DNA of 64,000 nt, from the NCBI RefSeq assembly GCF_035989285.1, contig NZ_CP108513.1:8556001-8620000 (forward strand), given 5' to 3'. The stretch comes from Streptomyces sp. NBC_01235 (lineage in GTDB: Bacteria; Actinomycetota; Actinomycetes; Streptomycetales; Streptomycetaceae). Positions 7,763 through 16,431 of this stretch are shown in pieces. The notes under the pieces are model-generated. The model did not search any database. It was not told the origin of the DNA and saw only the letters and a program-made list of their open reading frames with translations. Position numbers and translations under genes: made by a program. Numbering within the stretch: the first letter of the stretch is position 1; every line of letters starts with the position of its first letter.

Positions 7763-8653
7763 ATGGACTTCCTTCGCCCCGCCAGCTGGGAGGAGGCGCT
7801 CGCCGCCAAGGCCGAGCACCCCACCGCTGTGCCGATCGCGGGTGGCACCGATGTGATGGTCGAGATCAACTTCGACCACAGGAGGCCCGAGTACCTGCTC
7901 GACCTCAACCGTGTCGGCGACCTCTACGAGTGGGAGGTCGGCGAGGAGAGCGTGCGGCTCGGTGCCTCCGTCCCGTACACCGGGATCATGGAGCACCTGC
8001 GCGCCGAGCTGCCGGGCCTCGCCCTCGCCTCGCACACCGTGGCCTCCCCGCAGATCCGCAACCGCGGCGGCGTCGGCGGCAACCTCGGCACCGCCTCCCC
8101 GGCCGGCGACGCCCACCCCGCCCTGCTGGCGGCCGGCGCCGAGGTCGAGGCCGAGTCGGTGCGCGGCACGCGCCGGATCCCGATCGACGAGTTCTACACC
8201 GGCGTGAAGCGCAACGCGCTCGCCCCCGACGAGCTGATCCGCGCCGTCCACATCAAGAAGGCCGACGGCCCGCAGCAGTACTCCAAGGTGGGCACCCGCA
8301 ACGCCATGGTCATCGCCGTCTGCGCCTTCGGCCTCGCGCTGCACCCGCAGACGCGCACCGTCCGCACCGGAATCGGCTCCGCCGCCCCGACCCCCGTTCG
8401 GGCCAGGACCGCCGAGGACTTCCTCAACGCGGCGCTCGAGGAAGACGGTTTCTGGGACAACGGAAAAGTCATCACCCCGTCGGTCGCCAAGCAGTTCGCG
8501 GACCTGTGCGCCGCCGCCTGCAACCCGATCGACGACGTCCGGGGAACGGCCGGTTACCGCCGTCACGCGGTGGGCGTCATGGCCCGCCGGACGCTGACCT
8601 GGACCTGGGAGTCGTACCGCGGCGCCCGCCGCACCACCGAGGGAGCTGCGTGA
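7763..8653 (+). CDS. Xanthine dehydrogenase family, FAD-binding (medium) subunit
   Basis: A 296-residue subunit of a molybdenum hydroxylase of the CoxM/XdhB type. It binds FAD and passes electrons from the 2Fe-2S clusters to NAD+ or another acceptor. Visible features are the FAD-binding loop PIAGGTDVMVEIN (about residues 24-36), the second loop GGVGGNLGTASPAGDAHPAL near 100-120, and the C-terminal CO-dehydrogenase flavoprotein domain. The ATG at 7763 (MDFLRPASWEEAL) fits the family N-terminus and follows AAGAGAG. Its stop overlaps the next ATG by one base, so the operon is translationally coupled. Substrate identity (xanthine or hypoxanthine) rests on the neighbouring PucR and NCS2 genes. Confidence 0.9.
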   Translation: MDFLRPASWEEALAAKAEHPTAVPIAGGTDVMVEINFDHRRPEYLLDLNRVGDLYEWEVGEESVRLGASVPYTGIMEHLRAELPGLALASHTVASPQIRNRGGVGGNLGTASPAGDAHPALLAAGAEVEAESVRGTRRIPIDEFYTGVKRNALAPDELIRAVHIKKADGPQQYSKVGTRNAMVIAVCAFGLALHPQTRTVRTGIGSAAPTPVRARTAEDFLNAALEEDGFWDNGKVITPSVAKQFADLCAAACNPIDDVRGTAGYRRHAVGVMARRTLTWTWESYRGARRTTEGAA

Positions 8654-9273
8654 TGCGCGTCAACTTCACTGTCAACGGACGTCCGCAGGAAGCCGACGAC
8701 GTGTGGGAGGGCGAGAGCCTGCTGTACGTGCTGCGCGAGCGGCTCGGGCTGCCCGGTTCCAAGAACGCCTGCGAGCAGGGCGAGTGCGGCTCGTGCACGG
8801 TCCGGCTGGACGGCGTCCCGGTGTGTTCGTGCCTGGTCGCCGCCGGTCAGGTGGAAGGGCGTGACGTGGTCACCGTCGAGGGGCTCGCCGACTACGCCAG
8901 GCAGCGCGCCGAGCACGGCGGTTGTGGAACCGGTTCCTGCGGCACCGCAGATGCGCCGGGTGTGTCGGGCGCGTCGGGGACCTCGCTCGACGAGGCCAGG
9001 GGCTGGCAGGCCAAGGGCCAGGACTCCCACACCGGCGAGGGCACCGAACTCGCCCCGATCCAGCAGGCGTTCATCGACGCCGGCGCCGTCCAGTGCGGCT
9101 TCTGCACCCCGGGGCTGCTGGTCGCCGCCGACGAGATGCTGGAGCGCAACCCGAACCCGACCGACGCGGACATCCGCGAGGCGCTCTCCGGCAACCTGTG
9201 CCGCTGCACCGGTTACGAGAAGATCATGGACGCGGTCCGCCTGGCGGCCGCCCGGCAGGGAGAGGCGGTCTGA
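8653..9273 (+). CDS. Xanthine dehydrogenase family, 2Fe-2S (small) subunit
   Basis: A 206-residue iron-sulphur subunit. The plant-type ferredoxin cluster is bound by CEQGECGSC and the following Cys in VPVCSCL (residues about 41-63). The second, helical-domain cluster is bound by CGFCTPG and CRCTGY near residues 152-190. Between the domains is a Gly/Ser-rich insertion of about 50 residues that includes an extra CGTGSC. The ATG overlaps the preceding stop (TGATG). It relays electrons from the molybdenum centre of the large subunit to the FAD subunit. Subunit order FAD, Fe-S, Mo matches CoxMSL-type operons. Confidence 0.92.
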   Translation: MRVNFTVNGRPQEADDVWEGESLLYVLRERLGLPGSKNACEQGECGSCTVRLDGVPVCSCLVAAGQVEGRDVVTVEGLADYARQRAEHGGCGTGSCGTADAPGVSGASGTSLDEARGWQAKGQDSHTGEGTELAPIQQAFIDAGAVQCGFCTPGLLVAADEMLERNPNPTDADIREALSGNLCRCTGYEKIMDAVRLAAARQGEAV

Positions 9274-9275
9274 CG

Positions 9276-11660
9276 ATGTCTTCCCCCAACGGCACCCCCA
9301 CCAAGATCACCCAGGGTTCGCAGACCAGGGGCGGCATCGGCGAGTCCACGCTCCGCCCCGACGGCACCCTCAAGGTCACCGGCGAATTCGCGTACTCCTC
9401 CGACATGTGGCACGAGGACATGCTCTGGGGCCAGATCCTGCGCTCCACCGTCGCCCACGCCGAGATCGTCTCCATCGACACGTCCGAGGCCCTCGCCACG
9501 CCCGGCGTCTACGCCGTCATGACGTACGACGACCTGCCGACCGACGTGACGAACTACGGCCTGGAGATCCACGACACCCCGGTCCTCGCCCACGGCAAGG
9601 TCCGTCACCACGGTGAGCCGGTCGCGATCGTCGCGGCCGACCACCCGGAGACCGCCCGCCGTGCCGCCGCGAAGATCAAGGTCGAGTACCGCGAGCTGCC
9701 CGTCATCACCGACGAGGCCTCGGCGACCGCCCCGGACGCGATCCTGATCCACGAGGGCCGCGACGACCACCACAGCGGTCACGTCCCGCACCCGAACATC
9801 CTCCACCGCCAGCCGATCATCCGCGGCGACGCGACCGAGGCCGCGCGGCGCGCCGACGTCGTCGTCAAGGGCGAGTACACCTTCGGCATGCAGGACCAGG
9901 CCTTCCTCGGCCCGGAGTCCGGCCTCGCCGTGCCGGAGGAGGACGGCGGCGTCCACCTCTACATCGCCACCCAGTGGCTCCACTCCGACCTGCGCCAGAT
10001 CGCGCCCGTCCTCGGCCTGCCCGAGAGCAAGGTGCGGATGACGCTGGCCGGGGTCGGCGGCGCTTTCGGCGGCCGCGAGGACCTGTCGATGCAGATCCAC
10101 GCCTGTCTGCTGGCCCTGCGCACCGGAAAGCCCGTCAAAATCGTTTACAACCGTTTCGAGTCCTTCTTCGGACACGTCCACCGTCACCCGGCCAAGCTCT
10201 TCTACGAGCACGGGGCCACCCGTGAGGGCAAGCTGACCCACGTGAAGTGCCGGATCGTCCTGGACGGCGGCGCGTACGCCTCCGCCAGCCCGGCCGTCGT
10301 GGGAAACGCCGCCTCGCTCGGCATCGGCCCGTACGTCGTCGACGACGTCGAGGTCGAGGCCATCGCCCTCTACACCAACAACCCGCCCTGCGGCGCGATG
10401 CGCGGCTTCGGCGCGGTCCAGGCGTGCTTCGCCTACGAGGCGCAGATGGACAAGGTCGCGGCCGAACTCGGCATGGATCCGGTGGAGTTCCGCCGGCTCA
10501 ACGCGATGGAGCAGGGCTCCCTGCTGCCGACCGGGCAGGCGGTCGACTCCCCGGCGCCGGTCGCCGAACTCCTGCGCCGTGTCAAGGCGATGCCGTTGCC
10601 GCCGGAGCGCCAGTGGGAGAGCAGCGAGGGCGCGGACGTACGGCAGCTGCCCGGCGGTCTGTCCAACACCACGCACGGCGAAGGCGTCGTTCGCGGAATC
10701 GGTTACGCGGTCGGCATCAAGAACGTCGGTTTCTCCGAGGGCTTCGACGACTACTCGACCGCGAAGGTCCGCATGGAGGTCATCGCCGGCGAGCCCGTCG
10801 CGACCGTCCACACGGCCATGGCGGAGGTCGGCCAGGGCGGTGTCACCGTCCACGCGCAGATCGCCCGCACCGAGCTGGGCGTCACGCAGGTGACCATCCA
10901 CCCGGCGAACACGCAGGTGGGCAGCGCCGGCTCGACGTCGGCCTCCCGGCAGACGTACGTCACCGGCGGCGCCGTCAAGAACTCCTGCGAGCTCGTCCGG
11001 GAGAAGGTCCTGGAGCTCGGGCGCCGCAGGTTCGGCTCCTACCACCCGGCCTGGGCCAACGCCGAGCTGCTCCTGGAGGGTGGCAAGGTCGTCACCGACG
11101 GCGGTGAGGTCCTCGCCGACATGGTGGACGTGCTCGGGGAGGAGGCCGTCGAGGTCGAGGCCGAGTGGCGGCACCGGCCGACCGAGCCCTTCGACCTGCG
11201 CACCGGGCAGGGCTTCGGACACGTCCAGTACTCCTTCGCCGCGCATCGCGCCGTCGTCGAGGTCGACACCGAGCTCGGCCTGGTGAAGGTCATCGAGCTG
11301 GCCTGCGCGCAGGACGTCGGAAAGGCGCTGAATCCGCTTTCCGTGATCGGTCAGATCCAGGGCGGCACGACCCAGGGGCTGGGCGTGGCGGTCATGGAGG
11401 AGATCATCGTCGACCCGAAGACGGCGAAGGTCAGGAACCCCTCCTTCACGGACTACCTGATCCCCACGATTCTCGACACGCCGACCATCCCCGTCGACGT
11501 GCTCGAACTCGCCGACGACCACGCCCCCTACGGGCTCCGTGGCGTCGGCGAGGCACCCACCCTGTCCTCGACCCCGGCCGTCCTCGCGGCGATCCGGAAC
11601 GCGACCGGGCTGGAGCTCAACCGCACACCGGTACGTCCGGAACACCTCACCGGAACGTGA
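9276..11660 (+). CDS. Xanthine dehydrogenase family, molybdopterin-binding (large) subunit
   Basis: A 794-residue catalytic subunit that hydroxylates its purine substrate at a molybdenum-molybdopterin cofactor. Diagnostic segments are GVGGAFGGRED (about residue 255), CGAMRGFGAVQ (about 370), EVGQGGVTVHAQI (about 515), and near the C-terminus LRGVGEAPTLSSTPAVLAAI, which carries the glutamate acting as general base in this family. Length matches CoxL/XdhA-type large subunits. The ATG lies two bases after the small-subunit stop and the operon ends at a perfect 10-bp terminator. The active-site loop should be modelled before assigning xanthine rather than another N-heterocycle as substrate. Confidence 0.93.
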   Translation: MSSPNGTPTKITQGSQTRGGIGESTLRPDGTLKVTGEFAYSSDMWHEDMLWGQILRSTVAHAEIVSIDTSEALATPGVYAVMTYDDLPTDVTNYGLEIHDTPVLAHGKVRHHGEPVAIVAADHPETARRAAAKIKVEYRELPVITDEASATAPDAILIHEGRDDHHSGHVPHPNILHRQPIIRGDATEAARRADVVVKGEYTFGMQDQAFLGPESGLAVPEEDGGVHLYIATQWLHSDLRQIAPVLGLPESKVRMTLAGVGGAFGGREDLSMQIHACLLALRTGKPVKIVYNRFESFFGHVHRHPAKLFYEHGATREGKLTHVKCRIVLDGGAYASASPAVVGNAASLGIGPYVVDDVEVEAIALYTNNPPCGAMRGFGAVQACFAYEAQMDKVAAELGMDPVEFRRLNAMEQGSLLPTGQAVDSPAPVAELLRRVKAMPLPPERQWESSEGADVRQLPGGLSNTTHGEGVVRGIGYAVGIKNVGFSEGFDDYSTAKVRMEVIAGEPVATVHTAMAEVGQGGVTVHAQIARTELGVTQVTIHPANTQVGSAGSTSASRQTYVTGGAVKNSCELVREKVLELGRRRFGSYHPAWANAELLLEGGKVVTDGGEVLADMVDVLGEEAVEVEAEWRHRPTEPFDLRTGQGFGHVQYSFAAHRAVVEVDTELGLVKVIELACAQDVGKALNPLSVIGQIQGGTTQGLGVAVMEEIIVDPKTAKVRNPSFTDYLIPTILDTPTIPVDVLELADDHAPYGLRGVGEAPTLSSTPAVLAAIRNATGLELNRTPVRPEHLTGT

Positions 11661-11684
11661 CCCCACGGGGTCTGAGCCGCTGAC

Positions 11685-11710
11685 GTCCGGGGGGCCTCGT
11701 CCCCCCGGAC
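11685..11710 (+). terminator. Terminator after the xanthine dehydrogenase operon
   Basis: GTCCGGGGGG, a six-base loop CCTCGT, and the exact complement CCCCCCGGAC form a 10-bp stem 25 bases after the large-subunit stop. Confidence 0.8.
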
Positions 11711-11818
11711 CCTTAACTGTTCGTCTCGGGCCGTCCCCCGGGTCGTCCATTCCCAAATCCCGTGGGCTCGCCGCAGGCAGCACACGGGTGTCCCTTTGAA
11801 CCTTGGGAGGAGGCGCAC

Positions 11819-13247
11819 ATGACCCAGCAGTCACTGGAGCCGAAGCCTCTTGCCGGGGACGCGGGCGAGGGGGCCCGCGTCCCGGCTGGACGGTCGTGGT
11901 TCGACCGCTACTTCCGCCTCGCTCGACCCGGATCCACCGTTGGGCGCGAGGTATGCAGCGGTGTCACCATCTACATGGCGATGGCGTACACCCTTCTGCT
12001 CAACCGTTCCTTGGCAGTGGACGGGGATGAGGCCGTCCACTGGCACGCCCCGAACGGTTTTGGGCGCACTGGTCCCCGGCGTACTCGACCCCGGGGCGGC
12101 GACACGCATCCCGTGCGTGCTCCGGTCCCAGGAGGCCAGTTCCCTGTGCGACCTGGCCACACAGATACGGTCAGAGGCGACGGAGAGGCCCTGAACCATC
12201 ACTCTGGTGGAGCAGGGGCCCCGCACACCGACACCGCACCTGGTGTCCCAGATCGCACAACCACGCTAGCCTGCGTGGCCCAGGGCACCGCAAGCCTGGA
12301 AGCCGACCATCACACCATCGAGTTAATTCGACCTCGCGCAACGCTCGGTGGGCAGTTGTCAACGTCCTGCTTCGGCGGGCGAACTCGCGGGCTGGCCCGT
12401 CCTGTTGTTCGCCGGCACGCTATTGTTGATCTTCATGCTCCAGGCCCGGAACGTCCCCGGCGCCATCCTCATCGGCATCGTCGGCGGCACGGTCGTCGCC
12501 GCGATCCTCGACGCCGCCGGGGTCGTCGACCCGAAGCAGTGGGCGGCCGGCGCCCCCGAACTGCACGGCAGTGCCGTCTCGATGCCCGACTTCTCGCTCT
12601 TCGGGGACGTGGAGTTCGGCGGCTGGGGCGAGGTCGGCGCGATGACCGTAGGCGTGATCGTCTTCACGCTCGTCCTCGCCGGGTTCTTCGACGCGATGGC
12701 CACCATCATCGGCGTCGGCACGGAGGCGGGGCTGGCCGACGACAAGGGCCGGATGCCGGGCCTGTCCAAGGCGCTGTTCATCGACGGCGCCGGCGGAGCG
12801 ATCGGCGGCGTGGCGGGCGGCTCCGGCCAGACCGTGTTCATCGAGTCGGCGACGGGTGTGGGCGAGGGAGCACGCACCGGCCTCGCCTCGGTCGTCACGG
12901 GGACCTTCTTCGCGGCCTGTCTGTTCTTCACCCCGCTCACCGCGATCGTCCCGCAGGAGGTCGCCTCCGCCGCCCTGGTCGTCATCGGCGCGATGATGCT
13001 GATGAACGCCCGCCACGTCGACTGGGCCGACCGGGGAACCGCTGTCCCGGTGTTTCTGACCGTCGTCCTGATGCCGTTCACGTACACCATCACCACCGGT
13101 GTCGCCGCGGGCGTCATCTCCCACGTCGCCATCAAGGCCGCGCAGGGCAGGGCGCGGGAGATCGGGGCCTTCATGTGGGGCCTGACGGTGATCTTCCTCG
13201 TCTACTTCGCCCTCCACCCGATCGAGAACTGGCTGGGCGTGCACTAG
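11819..13247 (+). pseudogene. NCS2-family purine permease with its middle replaced
   Basis: The first 64 codons from the ATG at 11819 (GGGAGGAGG upstream) read like the start of an NCS2 xanthine/hypoxanthine permease, with STVGREVCSGVTIYMAMAYT. From about 12390, in another frame, the C-terminal half resumes intact (WPVLLFAGTLLLIFMLQARN to the stop at 13247), including GFFDAMATIIGVGTEAGL and GGVAGGSGQTVFIESATGVG. Roughly 160 residues, several membrane segments, are missing and about 380 bases of unrelated DNA (12010-12390) lie in their place. That filler has no gene I recognise. Unless a C-terminal fragment is made from an internal start near 12435, the transporter is dead. Position between xdh and xdhC fits a lost purine importer. 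Confidence 0.8.
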
Positions 13248-13304
13248 CCGCTCCGCTCGACGAGCAACCGCCCTCCACACAACCGCAGTCAAGGAGACCG
13301 AGAG

Positions 13305-14546
13305 ATGCTGGACATCGCCGAGGAGCTGAACGGGTGGGTCGAGCAGGGCCGTGACTTCGCCGTGGCCACCGTGGTGGCCGTCGGCGGCAGCGCGCCCCGC
13401 CGGCCGGGCGCCGCCCTCGCGGTGGACGCCGACGGCACGGCGATCGGCTCGGTCTCCGGCGGCTGTGTGGAGGGCGCGGTGTACGAGCTGTGCCGACAGG
13501 CGCTTCAGGACGGGGAGTCGGTCCTCGAACGCTTCGGCTACAGCGACGACGACGCCTTCGCCGTGGGGCTCACCTGCGGCGGGATCATCGACATCCTCGT
13601 CACCCCGGTGCGGGCCGGCGATCCCGTCCGCCCGGTGATCGCTGCCGCCCTCGAGGCCGCCGCCTTTGGGCGGGCCGCCGCGCTGGCACGGATCGTGACC
13701 GGCCCGGCGGACCTGGTCGGCCGGGCAATGCTCGTCCGCACCGACGGGAATGACGACAGTAGCTGTTACGACAGCGGTTCCTACGGCCGCGGCCATGACG
13801 ACAGCGGTTCCTACGGTGGCGACAATGGCGACAGCGGTTCCCCCACAGGTGGCTTCGGTGCCCATCCCGAGCTGGACCGTACGGTCGCGGCCGAGGCCGC
13901 TGCCTTCCTCGACGCCGGTCGCACCGGCACGCTGGAGATCGGCGAGCAGGGCTCCCGCTGCGGGGCCCCGCTCACGGTCCTCGTCGAGTCGTCCGTGCCC
14001 GCGCCCCGGATGATCGTGTTCGGCGCGATCGACTTCGCGTCCGCGCTGGTTCGGGTCGGCAAGTTCCTGAACCACCACGTGACGGTGTGCGACGCGCGAC
14101 CGGTCTTCGCGACCGAGGCCCGCTTCCCGGAGGCCGACGAGATCGTCGTCGAATGGCCGCACAAGTACCTGGAGCGCACGGAGGTGGACGCGCGGACCGT
14201 CCTGTGCGTGCTCACCCACGACGCCAAGTTCGACGTACCCCTGCTCCAGCTGGCGTTGCGCCTGCCGGTCGCCTACGTCGGCGCGATGGGTTCCCGCCGC
14301 ACCCACCTCGACCGCAACGCCCGCCTGCGCGAAGTGGGCGTCACCGAGCTGGAGTTGGCGCGTCTGCGCTCACCCATCGGCCTCGACCTGGGCGCCCGTA
14401 CGCCCGAGGAGACGGCGCTGTCGATCGCCGCGGAGATCGTTGCCAACCGGCGTGGCGGCAGCGGGGTCCCACTCACCGGGGCGCACACGCCGATCCATCA
14501 CGACGTGACGTCCGTGCCGGCGGGGCGGATCGGCTCGGTGGCCTGA
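13305..14546 (+). CDS. XdhC/CoxI-family molybdenum-hydroxylase maturation protein
   Basis: A 413-residue protein of the XdhC/CoxI family, which binds molybdenum cofactor and delivers it (with its sulphido ligand) to xanthine dehydrogenase. The N-terminal XdhC/CoxI domain shows VAVGGSAPRRPGAAL, GSVSGGCVEGAVYEL and LTCGGIIDIL. The C-terminal Rossmann-like domain shows TVCDARPVFATEARFPEAD, CVLTHDAKFDVPLLQLAL, YVGAMGSRRTHLDR and SPIGLDLGARTPEETALSIA. An Asp/Ser/Gly/Tyr-rich linker (about residues 147-183) is encoded by three copies of a 30-bp repeat and is not typical. The ATG at 13305 follows AAGGAGACC. Its last 49 bases overlap the convergent LanC-like gene. Confidence 0.9.
   Translation: MLDIAEELNGWVEQGRDFAVATVVAVGGSAPRRPGAALAVDADGTAIGSVSGGCVEGAVYELCRQALQDGESVLERFGYSDDDAFAVGLTCGGIIDILVTPVRAGDPVRPVIAAALEAAAFGRAAALARIVTGPADLVGRAMLVRTDGNDDSSCYDSGSYGRGHDDSGSYGGDNGDSGSPTGGFGAHPELDRTVAAEAAAFLDAGRTGTLEIGEQGSRCGAPLTVLVESSVPAPRMIVFGAIDFASALVRVGKFLNHHVTVCDARPVFATEARFPEADEIVVEWPHKYLERTEVDARTVLCVLTHDAKFDVPLLQLALRLPVAYVGAMGSRRTHLDRNARLREVGVTELELARLRSPIGLDLGARTPEETALSIAAEIVANRRGGSGVPLTGAHTPIHHDVTSVPAGRIGSVA
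13768..13840 (+). repeat. 30-bp-period coding repeat in the XdhC linker
   Basis: The core CGACAGCGGTTCC recurs at exactly 30-base spacing (about 13770, 13800, 13830) and encodes repeated DSGS motifs. The period is a multiple of three, so copy-number changes would keep the frame open. Confidence 0.75.
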
Positions 14547-15805
14547 GCCGCCGTCCCGCGCACGGCCGGCTGGTCCGGCCAGGTGAACGCGTAGCGGGGG
14601 TCGCCGCCCCTGCTCAGCCGCACGTAGCGCAGCAGTTCGCGCGCGATGCCCGCGTTGCCCATCGCCCACCCGGTCTGCGGTTCGAGATCGCTCGGAGTGA
14701 CCCGGTGTTCGACGTTGGACCAGCGCGCGCCGTCGGCGTCCCGGGTCGCGTGCGAGGCCAGGTCCGCCACGAGGATCCGGGCGAAGTCGGCGGAGTCGCC
14801 GTCGGGGGAGTCGCCCTGCTCGGCGATCCGGTCGCAGGCCAGCGCCAGCACTCCCGTCGTGCCGCAGCAGCGGCCGTTGTTGTCCCAGAAACCGGGCCGC
14901 AGTCGTTGCGGCAACCCGGAGCGGGTCACGGTGTGCCAGCAGCGGTCGGCGAGGTCCGACCAGGAGGGCTCGCCGAGGACGTCCCTCAGCAGCCGGAAGA
15001 CCTGGGCGTCGCCGGCCGGGCCGTGACACCAGCCGAAGCTGTGGCGCTCGACGCGGTCGGAGCGGTGCTGCGGGTCGGAGTGCGGGACGAGGAAACCCTC
15101 CGGCCCGGCCTCGTCGCGGGACACGACCTCCGCGACCCCGGCCCTCGCGAGCTCGACGAGATCCTCGCGGCCCGTGGCCGCTCCGACGGCGGCGAGCGCG
15201 TACGCGATGCCGAGAGTGCCGTGCGCGAGGTGGTGCAGTCGGGGCTCGACCCCGCTGCGCCACTCCCAGGTCACGCCCGCCGCGGTCGGCTCGGCCATCC
15301 GCGTGTACGGCTCCAGCGCGCTGAGCGCCGCGTCGGCGTCGCCGCACAGCAGGGCACCCAGTCCGATGCCCGCGTTGCCGCCCATGAGCTCGAACAGGGC
15401 ACCCCAGCGCGTCCCGTCGAAACGTGACCGCACCCGTTCCAGGGCCCGGTCCGCGGCGGCGTCGGCCGAGCTGTCGCCGAGTTCGTGGTGGACGGTGCGC
15501 AGCACGAGGGCGATGCCGGTGAGGCCGAAGTACAGGGAGTCGTCGGGGTGGTCGTCGACGGTGTCCGCGAGGCTGCGGGCGGCACGCAGGGCGGTGTCGG
15601 CGTACGTGTCGTCCCCGAAGTGCCGCCAGGCCTCCAGGAGTACGGGGACGACCCCGGCCGTCCCGTTGTAGAGCATCGGGTCGACATCGTCGTCCGAGGG
15701 TCTGACGGGCCAGCCGAGCCCGCCGCCCCCGGTGTGCCGCGCGGCGCCCCGCATCCAGCGCAGGGCATCCACCGCGAGTTCCTCGACCGCGTCGACTCCC
15801 GTCAT
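14498..15805 (-). CDS. LanC-like lanthionine synthetase C family protein with CCG zinc motif
   Basis: A 435-residue alpha/alpha-toroid protein of the LanC/LanCL family. Helical-hairpin Gly motifs recur along the chain (YNGTAGVVPVLL, YFGLTGIALVL, MGGNAGIGLGAL, AHGTLGIAYALA, WAMGNAGIARELL). The catalytic zinc site is recognisable: Cys in GWCHGPAG at about residue 275 and the pair in RCCGTTGVLALA at about 320. Most stand-alone LanC enzymes have Cys-His (CHG) at that pair; this one has Cys-Cys, giving three cysteine ligands. The ATG at 15805 follows AGGGTGAG. No lanthipeptide precursor, dehydratase or transporter is adjacent, so a LanCL-like role is as likely as peptide cyclisation. Confidence 0.85.
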   Translation of the reverse strand: MTGVDAVEELAVDALRWMRGAARHTGGGGLGWPVRPSDDDVDPMLYNGTAGVVPVLLEAWRHFGDDTYADTALRAARSLADTVDDHPDDSLYFGLTGIALVLRTVHHELGDSSADAAADRALERVRSRFDGTRWGALFELMGGNAGIGLGALLCGDADAALSALEPYTRMAEPTAAGVTWEWRSGVEPRLHHLAHGTLGIAYALAAVGAATGREDLVELARAGVAEVVSRDEAGPEGFLVPHSDPQHRSDRVERHSFGWCHGPAGDAQVFRLLRDVLGEPSWSDLADRCWHTVTRSGLPQRLRPGFWDNNGRCCGTTGVLALACDRIAEQGDSPDGDSADFARILVADLASHATRDADGARWSNVEHRVTPSDLEPQTGWAMGNAGIARELLRYVRLSRGGDPRYAFTWPDQPAVRGTAAQATEPIRPAGTDVTS

Positions 15806-15842
15806 GAGCTCACCCTGACATGCGGACACGGTCCCCGAACAG

Positions 15843-16283
15843 TCATGCCCCGCGGAGGAGTCGGTTGACGGCCCGCCCGAACACCGAGCGGGCCGTGGCT
15901 CCGAGGAGCGGATCGAAGACAGGCGGCAGAAAACGCATCCGCAACTCCTCGCGCCAGATCACGTGGGCCCGCCCGCCCGGACCCGGCCATACCTCGATCT
16001 CGGCCCAGCCCAGCACGACCCGGCCGCGCTTCTCCAGTCGGCATCGCCCGGGCTCGTCGAGGGCCGGCGGCTGCCACACGGTCACCTCCATCCGGTCGGC
16101 GAAGGCGAACGGGCCGAAACCCGAACGCGCCACGAAGACCGTGCCCTCGCGGGTCGGTGGAGGAGTGAGCACGGAAACGCGGGTGAGCGGTACCACGTCA
16201 CCGTGCCGGGACCACTCGGTCAGCCGGCGCCAGGCGTCGTCCAGGGGAAGCGGTACCGTGCGTTCGAGCTGGAAGATGACCAC
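15843..16283 (-). CDS. SRPBCC (polyketide cyclase/START-like) protein
   Basis: A protein of about 146 residues with the pattern of the SRPBCC helix-grip fold: an N-terminal beta strand VIFQLERTVPLPLDDAWRRL, a central antiparallel sheet (RMEVTVWQPPALDEPGRCRL, RAHVIWREELRM), and a C-terminal amphipathic helix (GATARSVFGRAVNRLLRG). Such proteins bind hydrophobic ligands. No catalytic residues are assigned. The GTG at 16283 gives the usual family length; an ATG at 16463 would add 60 low-complexity residues. It is co-oriented with the LanC-like gene 37 bases downstream and may share a transcript with it. Confidence 0.7.
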   Translation of the reverse strand: MVIFQLERTVPLPLDDAWRRLTEWSRHGDVVPLTRVSVLTPPPTREGTVFVARSGFGPFAFADRMEVTVWQPPALDEPGRCRLEKRGRVVLGWAEIEVWPGPGGRAHVIWREELRMRFLPPVFDPLLGATARSVFGRAVNRLLRGA

Positions 16284-16431
16284 GTAGTGATCGTAGGGAG
16301 TCAGGACCGTCCGGCGGCGGATGACCCTCCGGCTCACAGGTCCGGCCCGCTTCCCGGCCGCGGTGCGCCATGGCGTGGTGCGGTGCGGTGGAGTGCGGTG
16401 CGATGTGGTGTCGTGCGTGCGCGATGCCGGG

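Noticed and set aside
9213..11834. 873-residue open frame antisense to the xanthine dehydrogenase large subunit
   Set aside because: Long antisense frames are a side effect of high-GC codon use; it has Asp/Gly/Arg-rich composition without motifs.
11831..12226. Minus-strand 131-residue frame in the NCS2 filler
   Set aside because: Low-complexity, crosses the junction between permease and filler sequence, and has no family similarity I recognise.
12420..14306. 628-residue minus-strand frame opposite xdhC and the permease
   Set aside because: Asp/Arg/Gly-rich antisense shadow; both sense genes are clearly coding or recently so.
14498..16283. Lanthipeptide biosynthetic cluster around the LanC-like gene
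   Set aside because: No precursor peptide, dehydratase, protease or ABC exporter is present; neighbours are XdhC and an SRPBCC protein.
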